Positions 1 to 8,154 of a stretch of DNA of 64,000 nt are shown piece by piece; the first letter of the stretch is position 1, and the number at the start of each line of letters is the position of its first letter. A program made the translations under genes and the position numbers. This stretch comes from TMED109 sp002684605 (lineage in GTDB: Bacteria; Pseudomonadota; Alphaproteobacteria; TMED109): positions 9,208 through 73,207 of the forward strand of contig CAJWSU010000005.1 of NCBI GenBank assembly GCA_913046335.1, given 5' to 3'. Below the pieces are notes generated by a model. That model worked only from the letters and a program-made list of their open reading frames with translations. It ran no database searches and was not told where the DNA came from.

Positions 1-449
1 CATATTTTAGAGTTTTTATTAAATAGGCAAGGCTTAGATGATACACCCCAAGAAGCTCCCCATCCATATCTTACTCTTTTTTTACCTATATAATTATCAA
101 AAGGGATTAAAAAATAACCTTTTGACTGGTCTTTCAAGAGATTAATTTTATTTCTAGCTTCTTCTATTAGTTTCTTATTAGCTCTTTCATCAGCATCAAT
201 TTCTAGAATCCACGTATTAGAACATTTTGATATTCCTTCATTTCTTCTATTTCCTTCGGATAACCAGCTACCTTCAATTATTGTACAATCGAATTTTTTT
301 GCTATATTTTTTGTGTTATCACTAGTTCTATCTAAAAAAATAATAATTTCATCAACTGTATTTAGGCTTTCTAAGCATTCTTTGATGTTATCTTCTTCAT
401 TTCTTGCAACTATAAGAGCCGAAATTTTTACTTTATTAATAGAGTTCAT
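1..449 (-). CDS. Family 2 glycosyltransferase, WaaE/KdtX-like (3' part cut by window edge)
   Basis: The reverse strand reads open from an ATG at 449 to the left edge, giving about 149 residues without a stop. The N-terminus carries a GT2 start (ISALIVARNEEDNIKECLES), then DEIIIFLDRTSDNT in the place of the usual nucleotide-binding Asp segment, and EIDADER, which fits the DXD-like motif of WaaE/KdtX-type lipopolysaccharide core glycosyltransferases. These enzymes add a sugar from a nucleotide donor to lipid A-core or another envelope acceptor at the inner face of the membrane. The gene diverges from the epimerase at 525, which also fits envelope sugar metabolism. The C-terminal part lies outside the window, so acceptor and sugar cannot be judged. 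The family call is firm; the WaaE-like subclass is inferred. Confidence 0.8.
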   Translation of the reverse strand, partial: MNSINKVKISALIVARNEEDNIKECLESLNTVDEIIIFLDRTSDNTKNIAKKFDCTIIEGSWLSEGNRRNEGISKCSNTWILEIDADERANKKLIEEARNKINLLKDQSKGYFLIPFDNYIGKKRVRYGWGASWGVSSKPCLFNKNSKI

Positions 450-524
450 TTTAATCCAGATGTATATTTAATTATGGTATGTATAAAAAATATATAATAG
501 CATATATAATATGGATATATAATT

Positions 525-1478
525 TTGAATAATAAAAAACATAATATTATTGTTTCTGGCGCTTCTGGTTTTATTGGTAAGTCTTTAATAATGAAGCTAA
601 TAGAACATGGCCATCATGTGTTTGGTTTAGTTAGAACTCCGATAAGACATTTTAACTCAGTTTTTTATACTAATATCTTAATTGAAGATATTTCAAGTAA
701 TATTGATTTTGATGCAGATGTAAATGTAGATATAATTTATCATTTAGCGGCCAAAACGCATTCTGTTTCAAATAACTACAAAGAATATTATGATGTAAAT
801 GTGTTAGGTTTACAAAGTATAATAAATTTATCAAATAGATTAAGTGTAAAAAAAATAATTATGCTTTCTTCAATTAAAGTTAATGGTGAAGGCTTCAAAT
901 CTAATCATATATTTTATTCAGAAAAAAGTGTTGAAAAGCCTCAAGATAATTATGGACTTTCTAAGCTAGAGGCTGAAAATATATTAAAAAGTCACTGTAT
1001 AAATGCTGATGTTGGTTTTGTAATATTAAGGCCACCATTAGTTTATGGAACAGGAGTAAAAGGAAACTTAAAAAAATTAATGTCTTATATCGACAGAAAT
1101 ATTCCTTTACCAATAATTAATACTAAAAATAAAAGGTCTTTAATTTCATTAAGAAATTTAGTTAATGCACTAATAATTGTTATGCATAATGAGAACATCA
1201 AAAATAAAACGTATTTAGTTGCAGACGATATTCCTATAAGTGTTGAAGATTTATATAAAAATATAGCTAAGATTATGAATAAAAAACTATTTATAATAAA
1301 ATTTTATTCATTATTTTTTAAAATTTTATTATGGCCTATAGGCAAATCTATACTTGTAGAAAAAATTTCTAATTCACTTATAGTTGATAATACAAAAATT
1401 AAAAAAGAAACTGATTGGGACCCTAAAACTAATATAATGGATGAATTAAAGTATATGATAGAAAAAAAAGAAGATTAA
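525..1478 (+). CDS. NAD-dependent epimerase/dehydratase (nucleotide-sugar SDR)
   Basis: This is an extended short-chain dehydrogenase of 317 residues acting on nucleotide sugars. The Rossmann motif GASGFIG is at residues 12-18, HLAAKTHS follows near 73-80, serines are near 115-116 and the catalytic YxxxK is Y143-K147. The later segment with RPPLVYGTGVKGN resembles the branch annotated as UDP-glucose 4-epimerase or UDP-2-acetamido-2,6-dideoxy-hexulose 4-reductase, which supplies deoxy-amino sugars for O-antigen or capsule. The start is TTG at 525 with no clear Shine-Dalgarno; a TATAAT at 505-510 suggests a very short leader. It diverges from a glycosyltransferase and is followed 14 bases later by a dioxygenase gene. 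The exact substrate is unknown; the family assignment is strong. Confidence 0.82.
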   Translation: MNNKKHNIIVSGASGFIGKSLIMKLIEHGHHVFGLVRTPIRHFNSVFYTNILIEDISSNIDFDADVNVDIIYHLAAKTHSVSNNYKEYYDVNVLGLQSIINLSNRLSVKKIIMLSSIKVNGEGFKSNHIFYSEKSVEKPQDNYGLSKLEAENILKSHCINADVGFVILRPPLVYGTGVKGNLKKLMSYIDRNIPLPIINTKNKRSLISLRNLVNALIIVMHNENIKNKTYLVADDIPISVEDLYKNIAKIMNKKLFIIKFYSLFFKILLWPIGKSILVEKISNSLIVDNTKIKKETDWDPKTNIMDELKYMIEKKED

Positions 1479-1492
1479 CTTAGGAGTTTAGA

Positions 1493-2368
1493 ATGAGTTA
1501 TAAATTATCTGCAAAACAAATAAAAAAATATAATGAAGATGGTTTTGTCATAATAGATAACGTAATAGATAAAGATTTTTTAAATAAAGTAAAATTAGCT
1601 ACAACTAAAATTGTAGAAAAAGCATCTTTGATAGACAATTCTAATGATCAATATGATTTAGCTGATAATCATTCTAGGAGCAAAATAAGTGTTAGAAGAA
1701 TTAAGCAGCCTCATAGTTTTGACAATACATTTAAAGATCTATTGTATTATCCCAGTGTTATACAAAAAGTTAAATCATTATTAGGCAAAAACTTTAGGTT
1801 GCATAATGGTAAAATCAACTTAAAGTCACCTTCAGCTGGAGATTTAGTTGATTGGCATCAAGATTGGGCTTTTTATCCTCACTCTAACGATGATGTTCTT
1901 GCAGTAGGTATTATGTTAGATGATATGACTTCAGATAATGGTTCTGTATTATTTATTCCTGGTTCTCATAAAGGTAAAATCTATAATCATCATCACAATG
2001 GATGTTTTGCAGGAGCAATAGATATAGAAAAAGATAATATTGATCTTAGTGATGCGTTTGAAGTAACTGGAAAAGCCGGAAGTATAACTATACATCATGC
2101 CAGATTATTACATGCATCCAAGCCAAATAATTCTAACACCATGAGAAGATTCTTACTGTGGGAGTTTGCAGCTAGTGATGCTTGGCCACTTATGGGAATA
2201 AATGATTATAATGACTTTAATAAAAAAATTATATCAGGGAAAACTATTAATACTCCAAGGTTAAGTAATGTTCCCGTTATAATGCCTTTACCTGCAGCAA
2301 TTAACCAAGGATCTATTTTTGAAAACCAGAAAGTAGTTACTAAAAATAAAAATAATATTTTAATGTAA
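1493..2368 (+). CDS. Phytanoyl-CoA dioxygenase (PhyH) family protein
   Basis: A 291-residue Fe(II)/2-oxoglutarate oxygenase of the PhyH family. The iron triad is visible as H122-x-D124 in VDWHQDW and a distal His, most likely H207 in LLHASKPN; an Arg pair at 218-219 is placed to bind 2-oxoglutarate. FIPGSHKG near 154-161 is typical of the family. Members hydroxylate very varied small substrates, from fatty acyl-CoAs to halogenated or amino compounds, so the substrate cannot be read off. A clear AGGAG lies about 7 bases before the ATG, and the gene follows the epimerase by 14 bases, so the two may share a transcript. No signal peptide, so cytoplasmic. Confidence 0.85.
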   Translation: MSYKLSAKQIKKYNEDGFVIIDNVIDKDFLNKVKLATTKIVEKASLIDNSNDQYDLADNHSRSKISVRRIKQPHSFDNTFKDLLYYPSVIQKVKSLLGKNFRLHNGKINLKSPSAGDLVDWHQDWAFYPHSNDDVLAVGIMLDDMTSDNGSVLFIPGSHKGKIYNHHHNGCFAGAIDIEKDNIDLSDAFEVTGKAGSITIHHARLLHASKPNNSNTMRRFLLWEFAASDAWPLMGINDYNDFNKKIISGKTINTPRLSNVPVIMPLPAAINQGSIFENQKVVTKNKNNILM

Positions 2369-2455
2369 TATTTATATGTAATTATTAATATAATTTTGAG
2401 TTCTGCTTAAACTAGTCTATTCTAATATTATAAATTATATAATGGAGGTTAAATT

Positions 2456-3706
2456 ATGAAAATTTTAATAACACTACTAATTTCTTCTTTTTTTGGTTTA
2501 TCTGTATTTGCAGATACTACAGATCAAAAATGGATGAATAAAGTAGAAGTGACTAAAAAAGGTGATCATTGCGCAGATGATAGTAATTGTTTTAATCGTT
2601 ATCATCCGGCAATTCCAGCGGTAGCTAAAGCAAATCCAGGCGATATTATTATTATCCATTCAAGAGATGCTTTAGATAGCCAATTTAGATTAGATTCTAT
2701 TGCTGATGATCTTTCAACAGTAGATTTAGGATTAGTTCATCCAATGATGGGACCAGTTCATATAAACGGTGCCAAAAGAGGGGACGCATTAGAGGTTGAG
2801 CTTATAGATATTATTCCAGATGAGTATGGATATACTGTAATTGCGCCAGGCTTTGGTTTTTTAAGAGATTTGTTTCCAGACCCTTATATAGTTAATTGGA
2901 AACTTACAAGAATTGGAGCGGTTTCAGATGGAATGCCAGGTATAACAGTTCCTTTTGAAGCTTTTCCAGGTTCTATAGGAGTGCTGCCAGGTCTACCAGA
3001 AGTTGCAGCATGGAAAGCACGTGAAGCTGATTTAGCAGCTGCTGGCGGCGTTGTGCTTGGCCCTTCATCAGGAGGAGCACTTCCTGCTTCTGTATGTGGA
3101 GAGGGAGGAAGTCATGCAAATGATTGTCTAAGAACTATTCCCCCTAGAGAAAATGGAGGAAATATGGATGTACAACAAATGCAAATTGGTACAAAAATTA
3201 TATTTCCTTGTTTCGTAGATGGATGTGGTTTGTTTGCGGGTGACGTTCATTATGCTCAAGGCGATGGCGAGGTTTCAGGTACTGCAATTGAAATGGGCGC
3301 TGTAAATGTATACAGAACTAGAATCCTTAAGGGTAAAGGTAAAGAAATGGACATGCCTGTTACAGTAGGTGATGATCAAATCAGAGATATGGAACCTTCA
3401 CGTTACTATCAAACAGTTGGTATTCCTTTAAAAGGTAAGGGGGTAGTTCTGCCTTCACATGCTTATTTAGGTTCTGAAAAAATCACTAATTTAGAAAATT
3501 TATCTGAGGATTTAACTGCAGCAGCTCGTCATGCTTTAATTCAAATGATTGACTATATAGTTAGAGAGCATGGCTTAACTAGAGAGCAAGCTTATATTTT
3601 ATGTTCAGTAGCAGTAGATTTAAGAGTAGGACAAGTAGTTGATGTTCCTAATTTTATAATTACAGCCGTTCTAAATTTGAACGTGTTTGATAAAAACCGT
3701 AACTAG
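2456..3706 (+). CDS. Exported acetamidase/formamidase family protein
   Basis: A 416-residue member of the FmdA/AmdA family, which hydrolyses formamide or acetamide to the acid and ammonia. Family hallmarks are HPMMGPVHINGAKRGDALEVEL in the first third and the highly conserved GDVHYAQGDGEVSGTAIEM near 262-280. Unlike the common cytoplasmic formamidases, it begins with a signal peptide (MKILITLLISSFFGLSVFA, cleavage after A19), so it should act in the periplasm. The ATG has a strong GGAGG 8 bases upstream. It is monocistronic or heads a pair with the 191-residue gene at 3773, separated by a stable hairpin. The actual amide is not known. Its exported location is worth noting, because it would release ammonia outside the cytoplasm. 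Confidence 0.85.
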   Translation: MKILITLLISSFFGLSVFADTTDQKWMNKVEVTKKGDHCADDSNCFNRYHPAIPAVAKANPGDIIIIHSRDALDSQFRLDSIADDLSTVDLGLVHPMMGPVHINGAKRGDALEVELIDIIPDEYGYTVIAPGFGFLRDLFPDPYIVNWKLTRIGAVSDGMPGITVPFEAFPGSIGVLPGLPEVAAWKAREADLAAAGGVVLGPSSGGALPASVCGEGGSHANDCLRTIPPRENGGNMDVQQMQIGTKIIFPCFVDGCGLFAGDVHYAQGDGEVSGTAIEMGAVNVYRTRILKGKGKEMDMPVTVGDDQIRDMEPSRYYQTVGIPLKGKGVVLPSHAYLGSEKITNLENLSEDLTAAARHALIQMIDYIVREHGLTREQAYILCSVAVDLRVGQVVDVPNFIITAVLNLNVFDKNRN

Positions 3707-3723
3707 TAAAGTATAATTATTAT

Positions 3724-3756
3724 ATATGAGAGGCGCATTGTTTGTGTCTCTCATAT
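3724..3756 (+). terminator. Stem-loop after the formamidase-like gene
   Basis: A 9-bp perfect inverted repeat (ATATGAGAG / CTCTCATAT) extends inward by five more pairs, two of them G-U, leaving a 5-base loop. No clear run of T follows, and the next gene begins 17 bases later. It could be a weak terminator or an RNA-processing or stability hairpin between the formamidase-like gene and the 191-residue gene. Confidence 0.5.
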
Positions 3757-3772
3757 GTAGTATAAACATTTT

Positions 3773-4348
3773 ATGTTAAATAGACGACTCTTACTTAAAT
3801 TTATAATGCTTCCTATTGGGTTTATAACTATGGGGCATGCTCCATGGGGACAATGGCAGGTTTATAGAATGCGACATATGTTGCTACTAAGCGTTATTGA
3901 GGATCCAGAAAGTTATCCTTTTTCAAAAATTATAATAGAAGCTTTAGAAGAAACTTTACCTGAAGCAAAAGCAAGGCCTGCAAGAGCAAGGGGTTTTGAA
4001 AGGGTTTATAATTTACTATCGACTGATCAAATGCCTTTAGTGGTATTATCTAAAAATAATGCAATTTCACTATTATATGGTACAGGCGTATTTAATGAAT
4101 TTCCTCCTGTTCGTATGCAAATAGTATACGATTTTGGAGAAATGGTTTTGTTGGCTAGGCCAAAAATGCCAGATAGTCATACATGGCGAATTACAGATGC
4201 ATTAATTAGTTCTGGCAAATTTACTTCAGTAATTCATAATACTGAAATACCTGTTCATAATGGAAGTAATGTTAGGCTCCTAAATTTACCTATGCCAGAT
4301 GAGCCTAAGGCCAAAGATGATAATAGCAAAGAAGAACCTATTCTATAA
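3773..4348 (+). CDS. Exported protein of unknown function, TAXI/solute-binding-like
   Basis: A 191-residue protein with an arginine-pair N-terminus (MLNRRLLLKFIMLPIGF) that looks like an export signal, possibly Tat-type. The body (DPESYPFSKIIIEALEETL, then a stretch ending STDQMPLVVLSKNNA) resembles short alphaproteobacterial hypotheticals related to the TAXI-type TRAP solute-binding fold, but it is much shorter than a complete binding protein (about 320 residues). This is from memory of similar sequences, not a search. The tail is charged and low-complexity (EPKAKDDNSKEE). It follows the exported formamidase-like gene after a hairpin and is convergent with metY. The ligand, if any, is unknown. 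Confidence 0.6.
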   Translation: MLNRRLLLKFIMLPIGFITMGHAPWGQWQVYRMRHMLLLSVIEDPESYPFSKIIIEALEETLPEAKARPARARGFERVYNLLSTDQMPLVVLSKNNAISLLYGTGVFNEFPPVRMQIVYDFGEMVLLARPKMPDSHTWRITDALISSGKFTSVIHNTEIPVHNGSNVRLLNLPMPDEPKAKDDNSKEEPIL

Positions 4349-4352
4349 TAAA

Positions 4353-4385
4353 GAATAGTCTAATCATAATTAAATTAGACTATTC
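4353..4385. terminator. Bidirectional terminator between convergent genes
   Basis: A perfect 12-bp inverted repeat (GAATAGTCTAAT / ATTAGACTATTC) with a 9-base loop lies between the convergent 191-residue gene and metY. T-rich sequence follows on the plus side (GGTTTTAT) and the minus-strand side reads into UUUAUU, so it can stop both transcripts. Confidence 0.75.
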
Positions 4386-4425
4386 CTGGTTTTATAAAGT
4401 AACTATTTAATATTAAGTTTTTTTC

Positions 4426-5721
4426 TTAACCCTTTGATTTAATTAAAGCTTGGTCGATATCATTAATTATATCTTCTATGTGCTCTATGCCTATAGACAA
4501 CCTCACATAGGATGGAGTGACACCAGATTTTAATTGATCTTGAGAGCTTAGTTGAGAGTGAGTTGTAGAAGCAGGGTGAATAGCTAAACTTCTACTATCA
4601 CCTATATTTGCAACATGATATAAAAGTTCTAATGAATCAATAAACTTCTTGCCAGCATCTATTCCCCCTTCAATTTCAAAACCAACTAAAGCTCCATAAC
4701 CATTATTTAAATATTTGTTAACTCTATTTTTGTTCTCACCTGTAAATAAGCTTGGATAAATAACTTTAGTTATATTCCTAGATAAAGACAGATGTTCAGC
4801 AACTAGTTTAGCATTTTTACATTGTTCTCTAATTCTTAATGGAAGAGTTTCTAAACCTTGAATAAATTGAAATGCATTAAAGGGACTCATTGCTACACCT
4901 ATATCTCTTAATAAAGTTACTCTAGCTTTTAGTATATAGGCAATAGGACCCAAAGGTTTAACGGCTTCAGTCCAGACTGCACCATGATAACTTGGGTCTG
5001 GTTTATTTAATAAAGGTTGTCTATCTTTAAATTTCTCCCAATCAAAGTTACCACTATCAATTATAATGCCCCCTATGGAAGTTCCATGTCCACCAATATA
5101 TTTAGTAGTTGAATGAATTACAATTGCTGCTCCGTGATCTATAGGTTTTGAAATTATAGGAGATGCAGTATTATCAATTATAAGTGGAATTCCTAATTTT
5201 TTACCAATATCTGAAACTTCACCTATAGGAAAAATATTCAATTTAGGATTAGGAAGTGTTTCTCCATAATAAGCCCTAGTATTTTCATCAGTAGCTTCTA
5301 AAAAATTATTAGGGTCTGCTGGGTCAACAAAACGAACTTCTATACCTTGATCCTTTAAAGTATTTGCAAATAAATTCCAAGTTCCTCCATAAACATCAGT
5401 GGAAGAAACAATATTGTCTCCAACTTTTGCAATATTTTGTATAGCAATAGCAGTTGCTGATTGGCCAGAAGCTGTAGCTAATGCGGCTACTCCTCCTTCT
5501 AATACAGCAAGTCGCTTTTCCAATACATCAGTTGTTGGGTTCATTATTCGTGTATATATATTTCCAAGTTCTGATAATGAGAATAAATTAGAGGCATGTT
5601 GAGTGTTTTTAAATTGATAAGAAGTGGTTTGATTTATAGGTACTGCAACTGATCCAGTAGTCGGATCTGATCTCCATCCGCTATGAAGGGCAATTGTTTC
5701 TGGTTTAGTATAGTTAGTCAT
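4426..5721 (-). CDS. metY: O-acetylhomoserine sulfhydrylase / aminocarboxypropyltransferase
   Basis: A 431-residue PLP enzyme of the Cys/Met metabolism family, full length for MetY. It condenses O-acetyl- (or succinyl-) homoserine with sulfide to make homocysteine in the cytoplasm. The N-terminus (ETIALHSGWRSDPTTGSVAVPI) and the Tyr-Arg of YTRIMNPT are typical. The PLP lysine is K207 in HSTTKYIGGHG, and the loop NTASPI sits where the phosphate-binding region is expected. The ATG follows a strong AAAGGAG. Upstream on the same strand is a SAM-II riboswitch with terminator and a possible anti-Shine-Dalgarno, the expected control for methionine synthesis. It is convergent with the 191-residue gene and diverges from the epoxide-hydrolase-like gene. 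Confidence 0.93.
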   Translation of the reverse strand: MTNYTKPETIALHSGWRSDPTTGSVAVPINQTTSYQFKNTQHASNLFSLSELGNIYTRIMNPTTDVLEKRLAVLEGGVAALATASGQSATAIAIQNIAKVGDNIVSSTDVYGGTWNLFANTLKDQGIEVRFVDPADPNNFLEATDENTRAYYGETLPNPKLNIFPIGEVSDIGKKLGIPLIIDNTASPIISKPIDHGAAIVIHSTTKYIGGHGTSIGGIIIDSGNFDWEKFKDRQPLLNKPDPSYHGAVWTEAVKPLGPIAYILKARVTLLRDIGVAMSPFNAFQFIQGLETLPLRIREQCKNAKLVAEHLSLSRNITKVIYPSLFTGENKNRVNKYLNNGYGALVGFEIEGGIDAGKKFIDSLELLYHVANIGDSRSLAIHPASTTHSQLSSQDQLKSGVTPSYVRLSIGIEHIEDIINDIDQALIKSKG

Positions 5722-5729
5722 AATAATCT

Positions 5730-5781
5730 CCTTTCCCAGTAAACTGGGCTCTATTATAACTCCAGCTTTTTAATGGAAAGG
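5730..5781 (-). promoter_or_regulatory. Possible anti-Shine-Dalgarno pairing in the metY leader
   Basis: On the minus strand CCTTTCC (5781-5775) is exactly complementary to GGAAAGG (5736-5730), which contains the metY Shine-Dalgarno. Between them a short CCCAG-TTTA-CTGGG hairpin (5748-5735) touches the same bases. This could add translational control after the SAM-II/terminator module. I looked for a SAM-V aptamer here, as found before metY in some marine bacteria, but the sequence does not show the expected conserved core. The function is inferred. Confidence 0.4.
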
Positions 5782-5797
5782 GCCAAAAAAATTTGGT

Positions 5798-5833
5798 AAA
5801 AAAAAGGGCCACACAAATCTTTTTGGTGGTCCC
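5798..5833 (-). terminator. Riboswitch-linked intrinsic terminator before metY
   Basis: Minus strand: GGG(A)CCAC pairs with GTGGCCC, giving a 7-bp stem with one bulge, followed directly by eight T. Its 5' arm overlaps an alternative hairpin GGTGGTC-TGG-GACCACC (5841-5825). The first G bases of that hairpin also belong to the 3' strand of the SAM-II pseudoknot. SAM binding should block the antiterminator and let this terminator form. Confidence 0.75.
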
Positions 5834-5837
5834 AGAC

Positions 5838-5895
5838 CACCTCTTTAGCAGTATTTATATAGCGCTCGCAAGCTGGAGCTCAAATCAGCGCTTAT
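5838..5895 (-). promoter_or_regulatory. SAM-II riboswitch aptamer of metY
   Basis: Read on the minus strand, P1 is AGCGCT paired with a second AGCGCT, followed by GATTTG, a loop with CTCCAGC, TTGCG, then ATAAAT and the 3' strand GCTAAAGAGG. The loop CC-AGC can pair with GCT-(AAAGA)-GG, which is the H-type pseudoknot of SAM-II. This agrees closely with the SAM-II consensus, a class found mainly in alphaproteobacteria before met genes. A likely -10 (TATACT, 5909-5904) lies just upstream of P1. Identified by eye; a covariance-model scan was not possible. Confidence 0.85.
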
Positions 5896-5903
5896 GTAAA
5901 CTT

Positions 5904-5909
5904 AGTATA
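5904..5909 (-). promoter_or_regulatory. -10 element of the metY promoter
   Basis: TATACT on the minus strand is placed so that transcription would begin a few bases before P1 of the SAM-II aptamer. No convincing -35 at standard spacing is seen (TTTACA is only 12 bases upstream). Confidence 0.45.
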
Positions 5910-5981
5910 ATATTATTTTTTTGTAAAGGTCTTATTATTATAATATAAAGTATATTTTTATAATTTATAAGGAACTAACTA

Positions 5982-7097
5982 ATGGAATTATATGCTACAG
6001 GGGTAAGATCAAGAAAAATTAATAATATAAATGGCCTTACTATGCATGTATTAGAAGCAGGGTATGAGAATTCAGAAAATAAACCTTGTATAGTACTTCT
6101 TCATGGTTTTCCCGAATTAGCTTATAGCTGGAGAAAATTATTAATTCCTTTAGCAAATGCAGGATATTATGTCATAGCTCCGGACCAAAGGGGATACGGT
6201 TATACAGAAGGATGGAAAGATAATTATGAAGGAGATATATCTGAATTTGAAATGACAAATTTAGTAAAAGATATTGTTTCATTAATTTTTTCTTTAGGAA
6301 AAAAATCTATAGATTGTTTGGTAGGTCATGATTTTGGTTCAATAGTTGCTGCACATGCAACATTAATTAGACCTGATATTTTTAAATCTGTTGTTTTAAT
6401 GAGTGCTCCTTTTGATGGAGTACCAACAATAAATTATGAATACCATGACGATGAAAGCATAGATATACATAAGGAGATGGCTAGTTTAAGCAAACCTAGA
6501 AAACATTATCAATGGTATTATTCAACTGATCAGGCAAATGACGATATGATGATTTCTAAACAGGGACTTAAAAACTTCTTAAGAGCATATTACCATGTAA
6601 AAAGTGCGGATTGGAAAAATAATGTACCCTTTAAATTAAATGGATGGAAAGCTTCTGAATTAGAAAAACTACCAGGCTATTATGTAATGGATTATGGATT
6701 AAATATGGCAGAGCAAGTTAATATGGAGATGCCTTCTGAAGAAGAAATAAAAAATAATATATGGTTAGATAATAAAGAATTAGAATATTATTTTTCTGTT
6801 TATAGTAAGACTGGTTTTCAAGGAGGGTTAAATTGGTATAGATGTATGGTTGATAGTAACTTTAGATCAAAATTAGAGATATATAGTGGTTTAAAGATAA
6901 CCGTGCCATCATTATTTATTGCAGGTAATAAAGATTGGGGTATATATCAAAAACCAAATGCATTAGAAAATATGCAAAACATACATTGTCCAAAAATGCA
7001 GAAAATTTTACTTATTGATAATGCAGGGCATTGGGTTCAACAAGAAAAACCTGAAGAAGTTATTGAAGCACTTTTAGATTTTATATCTTCATTATAA
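5982..7097 (+). CDS. Alpha/beta hydrolase, epoxide-hydrolase type
   Basis: A 371-residue alpha/beta hydrolase. The oxyanion-hole motif is HGFP (residues 41-44) and the nucleophile elbow is GHDFGS with Asp117, not Ser, which marks the epoxide hydrolase/dehalogenase side of the superfamily. The catalytic His is H350 in AGHWVQQEKP. HGFPELAYSWR and DQRGYGYTEG match soluble epoxide hydrolases, which open epoxides to diols. Two Tyr of the cap domain would be needed to confirm this; several candidates lie at 170-210. The chain is longer than the usual 290-330 residues because of an enlarged cap. AAGGAA precedes the ATG. It diverges from metY and its stop abuts that of the convergent oxidoreductase. 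Confidence 0.82.
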   Translation: MELYATGVRSRKINNINGLTMHVLEAGYENSENKPCIVLLHGFPELAYSWRKLLIPLANAGYYVIAPDQRGYGYTEGWKDNYEGDISEFEMTNLVKDIVSLIFSLGKKSIDCLVGHDFGSIVAAHATLIRPDIFKSVVLMSAPFDGVPTINYEYHDDESIDIHKEMASLSKPRKHYQWYYSTDQANDDMMISKQGLKNFLRAYYHVKSADWKNNVPFKLNGWKASELEKLPGYYVMDYGLNMAEQVNMEMPSEEEIKNNIWLDNKELEYYFSVYSKTGFQGGLNWYRCMVDSNFRSKLEIYSGLKITVPSLFIAGNKDWGIYQKPNALENMQNIHCPKMQKILLIDNAGHWVQQEKPEEVIEALLDFISSL

Positions 7098-8072
7098 TTA
7101 AATTTTTACTATAGCTTTCCCTATAATTTTTCTATTAGCTATAGCTTTCATAGCATCTAGTGTTTTTTCTAACGGCACTTTCATAGATATTCTTGGTTTA
7201 ATATAGCCTGCCTCAATCCATTCATAAAGTTTATCAAAATTTTCTAAGTTTAGATGAGGTGTTCTTTCTACAAATGCTCCCCAAAAGACTCCAACTATAG
7301 CGCAAGACTTTAACAAAGCTAAGTTTGCTGGAGCTGAAGGTATTCTTCCAGAAGTAAAACCAATTACTAATAATCTTCCTTCCCAGGCAATGCACCTAAG
7401 AGATTGATCAAAGACATCACCCCCAACTGGATCATATATAACATCAGCTCCTTTGCCATCTGTCATTGATTTCACAATATCTTTAAATTCTCCATTAGAA
7501 TAATTTATTGTTTCATCTGCTCCATGTTCTCTAGCTACCTGACATTTTTCATCTGTGCTTGCTGTAGCTATAACTTTAGCTCCCATTGCTTTACCAATTT
7601 CTACGGCTGCTAACCCCACTCCTCCAGCTGCGCCATGAACGAGAAGTATTTCACCTTTTTGCAATTTTCCTCTTTGAATAAGTGCATGAGCTGACGTACC
7701 ATATACCATAGGTAAGATTGAAGCAGTTTCATAATCCACTTTATCATTTAAGGGTATTAATTTTTTTTGCACTGTTTTTACTAACTCAGCAAACGCACCA
7801 TGGCCTGTCATTGCTATAACTCTTTGTCCAACTTTATAATTTTTTACATTTTGACCAATAGCTACTATTTCTCCAGCAGCTTCTGCACCTGGTGCAAATG
7901 GAAAAGCAGGTTTAACCTGATACTTTCCTTCTACGATTAATATATCCGGAAAGTTTACTCCTGCAGCATGTACTTTAATACATACCTCTTCTGAACTTAG
8001 AATAGGATCATTTATTTCTTCAACTTTTAAATTTTCTGCAGGACCAAATTCTTTACATACGAGAGCTTTCAA
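7098..8072 (-). CDS. NADPH:quinone oxidoreductase-like MDR protein
   Basis: A zinc-free medium-chain dehydrogenase/reductase. I place the start at the TTG at 8072 (MKALVCKEFG), which follows GAGGAG by 7 bases and matches the usual N-terminus. The longer reading from 8087 would begin inside that ribosome site. The 324-residue protein has the N-terminal GroES-like domain (GVNFPDILIVEGKYQ), PGAEAAGEI, and the nucleotide-binding HGAAGGVG at 146-153. These proteins reduce quinones or 2-enoyl compounds using NADPH. It lies downstream of the DUF3108 gene on the same strand with an 82-base gap, so co-transcription is possible. The electron acceptor is not known. Confidence 0.87.
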   Translation of the reverse strand: MKALVCKEFGPAENLKVEEINDPILSSEEVCIKVHAAGVNFPDILIVEGKYQVKPAFPFAPGAEAAGEIVAIGQNVKNYKVGQRVIAMTGHGAFAELVKTVQKKLIPLNDKVDYETASILPMVYGTSAHALIQRGKLQKGEILLVHGAAGGVGLAAVEIGKAMGAKVIATASTDEKCQVAREHGADETINYSNGEFKDIVKSMTDGKGADVIYDPVGGDVFDQSLRCIAWEGRLLVIGFTSGRIPSAPANLALLKSCAIVGVFWGAFVERTPHLNLENFDKLYEWIEAGYIKPRISMKVPLEKTLDAMKAIANRKIIGKAIVKI

Positions 8073-8154
8073 TATTAATCTCCTCAATTTAAATATTACG
8101 TATAATGGTAGCTTATCAATATAACAAAATCTTATATTAAACTATATTTATTTA

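Noticed and set aside
5399..5602. Open frame opposite metY
   Set aside because: Antisense shadow of a conserved coding region, with no ribosome site or recognisable product.
5735..5790. SAM-V riboswitch before metY
   Set aside because: Expected from some marine relatives, but the conserved GCTAAA core before the Shine-Dalgarno is not present.
8073..8087. Upstream TTG start for the MDR gene
   Set aside because: The added codons are the Shine-Dalgarno site (GAGGAG) of the TTG at 8072.
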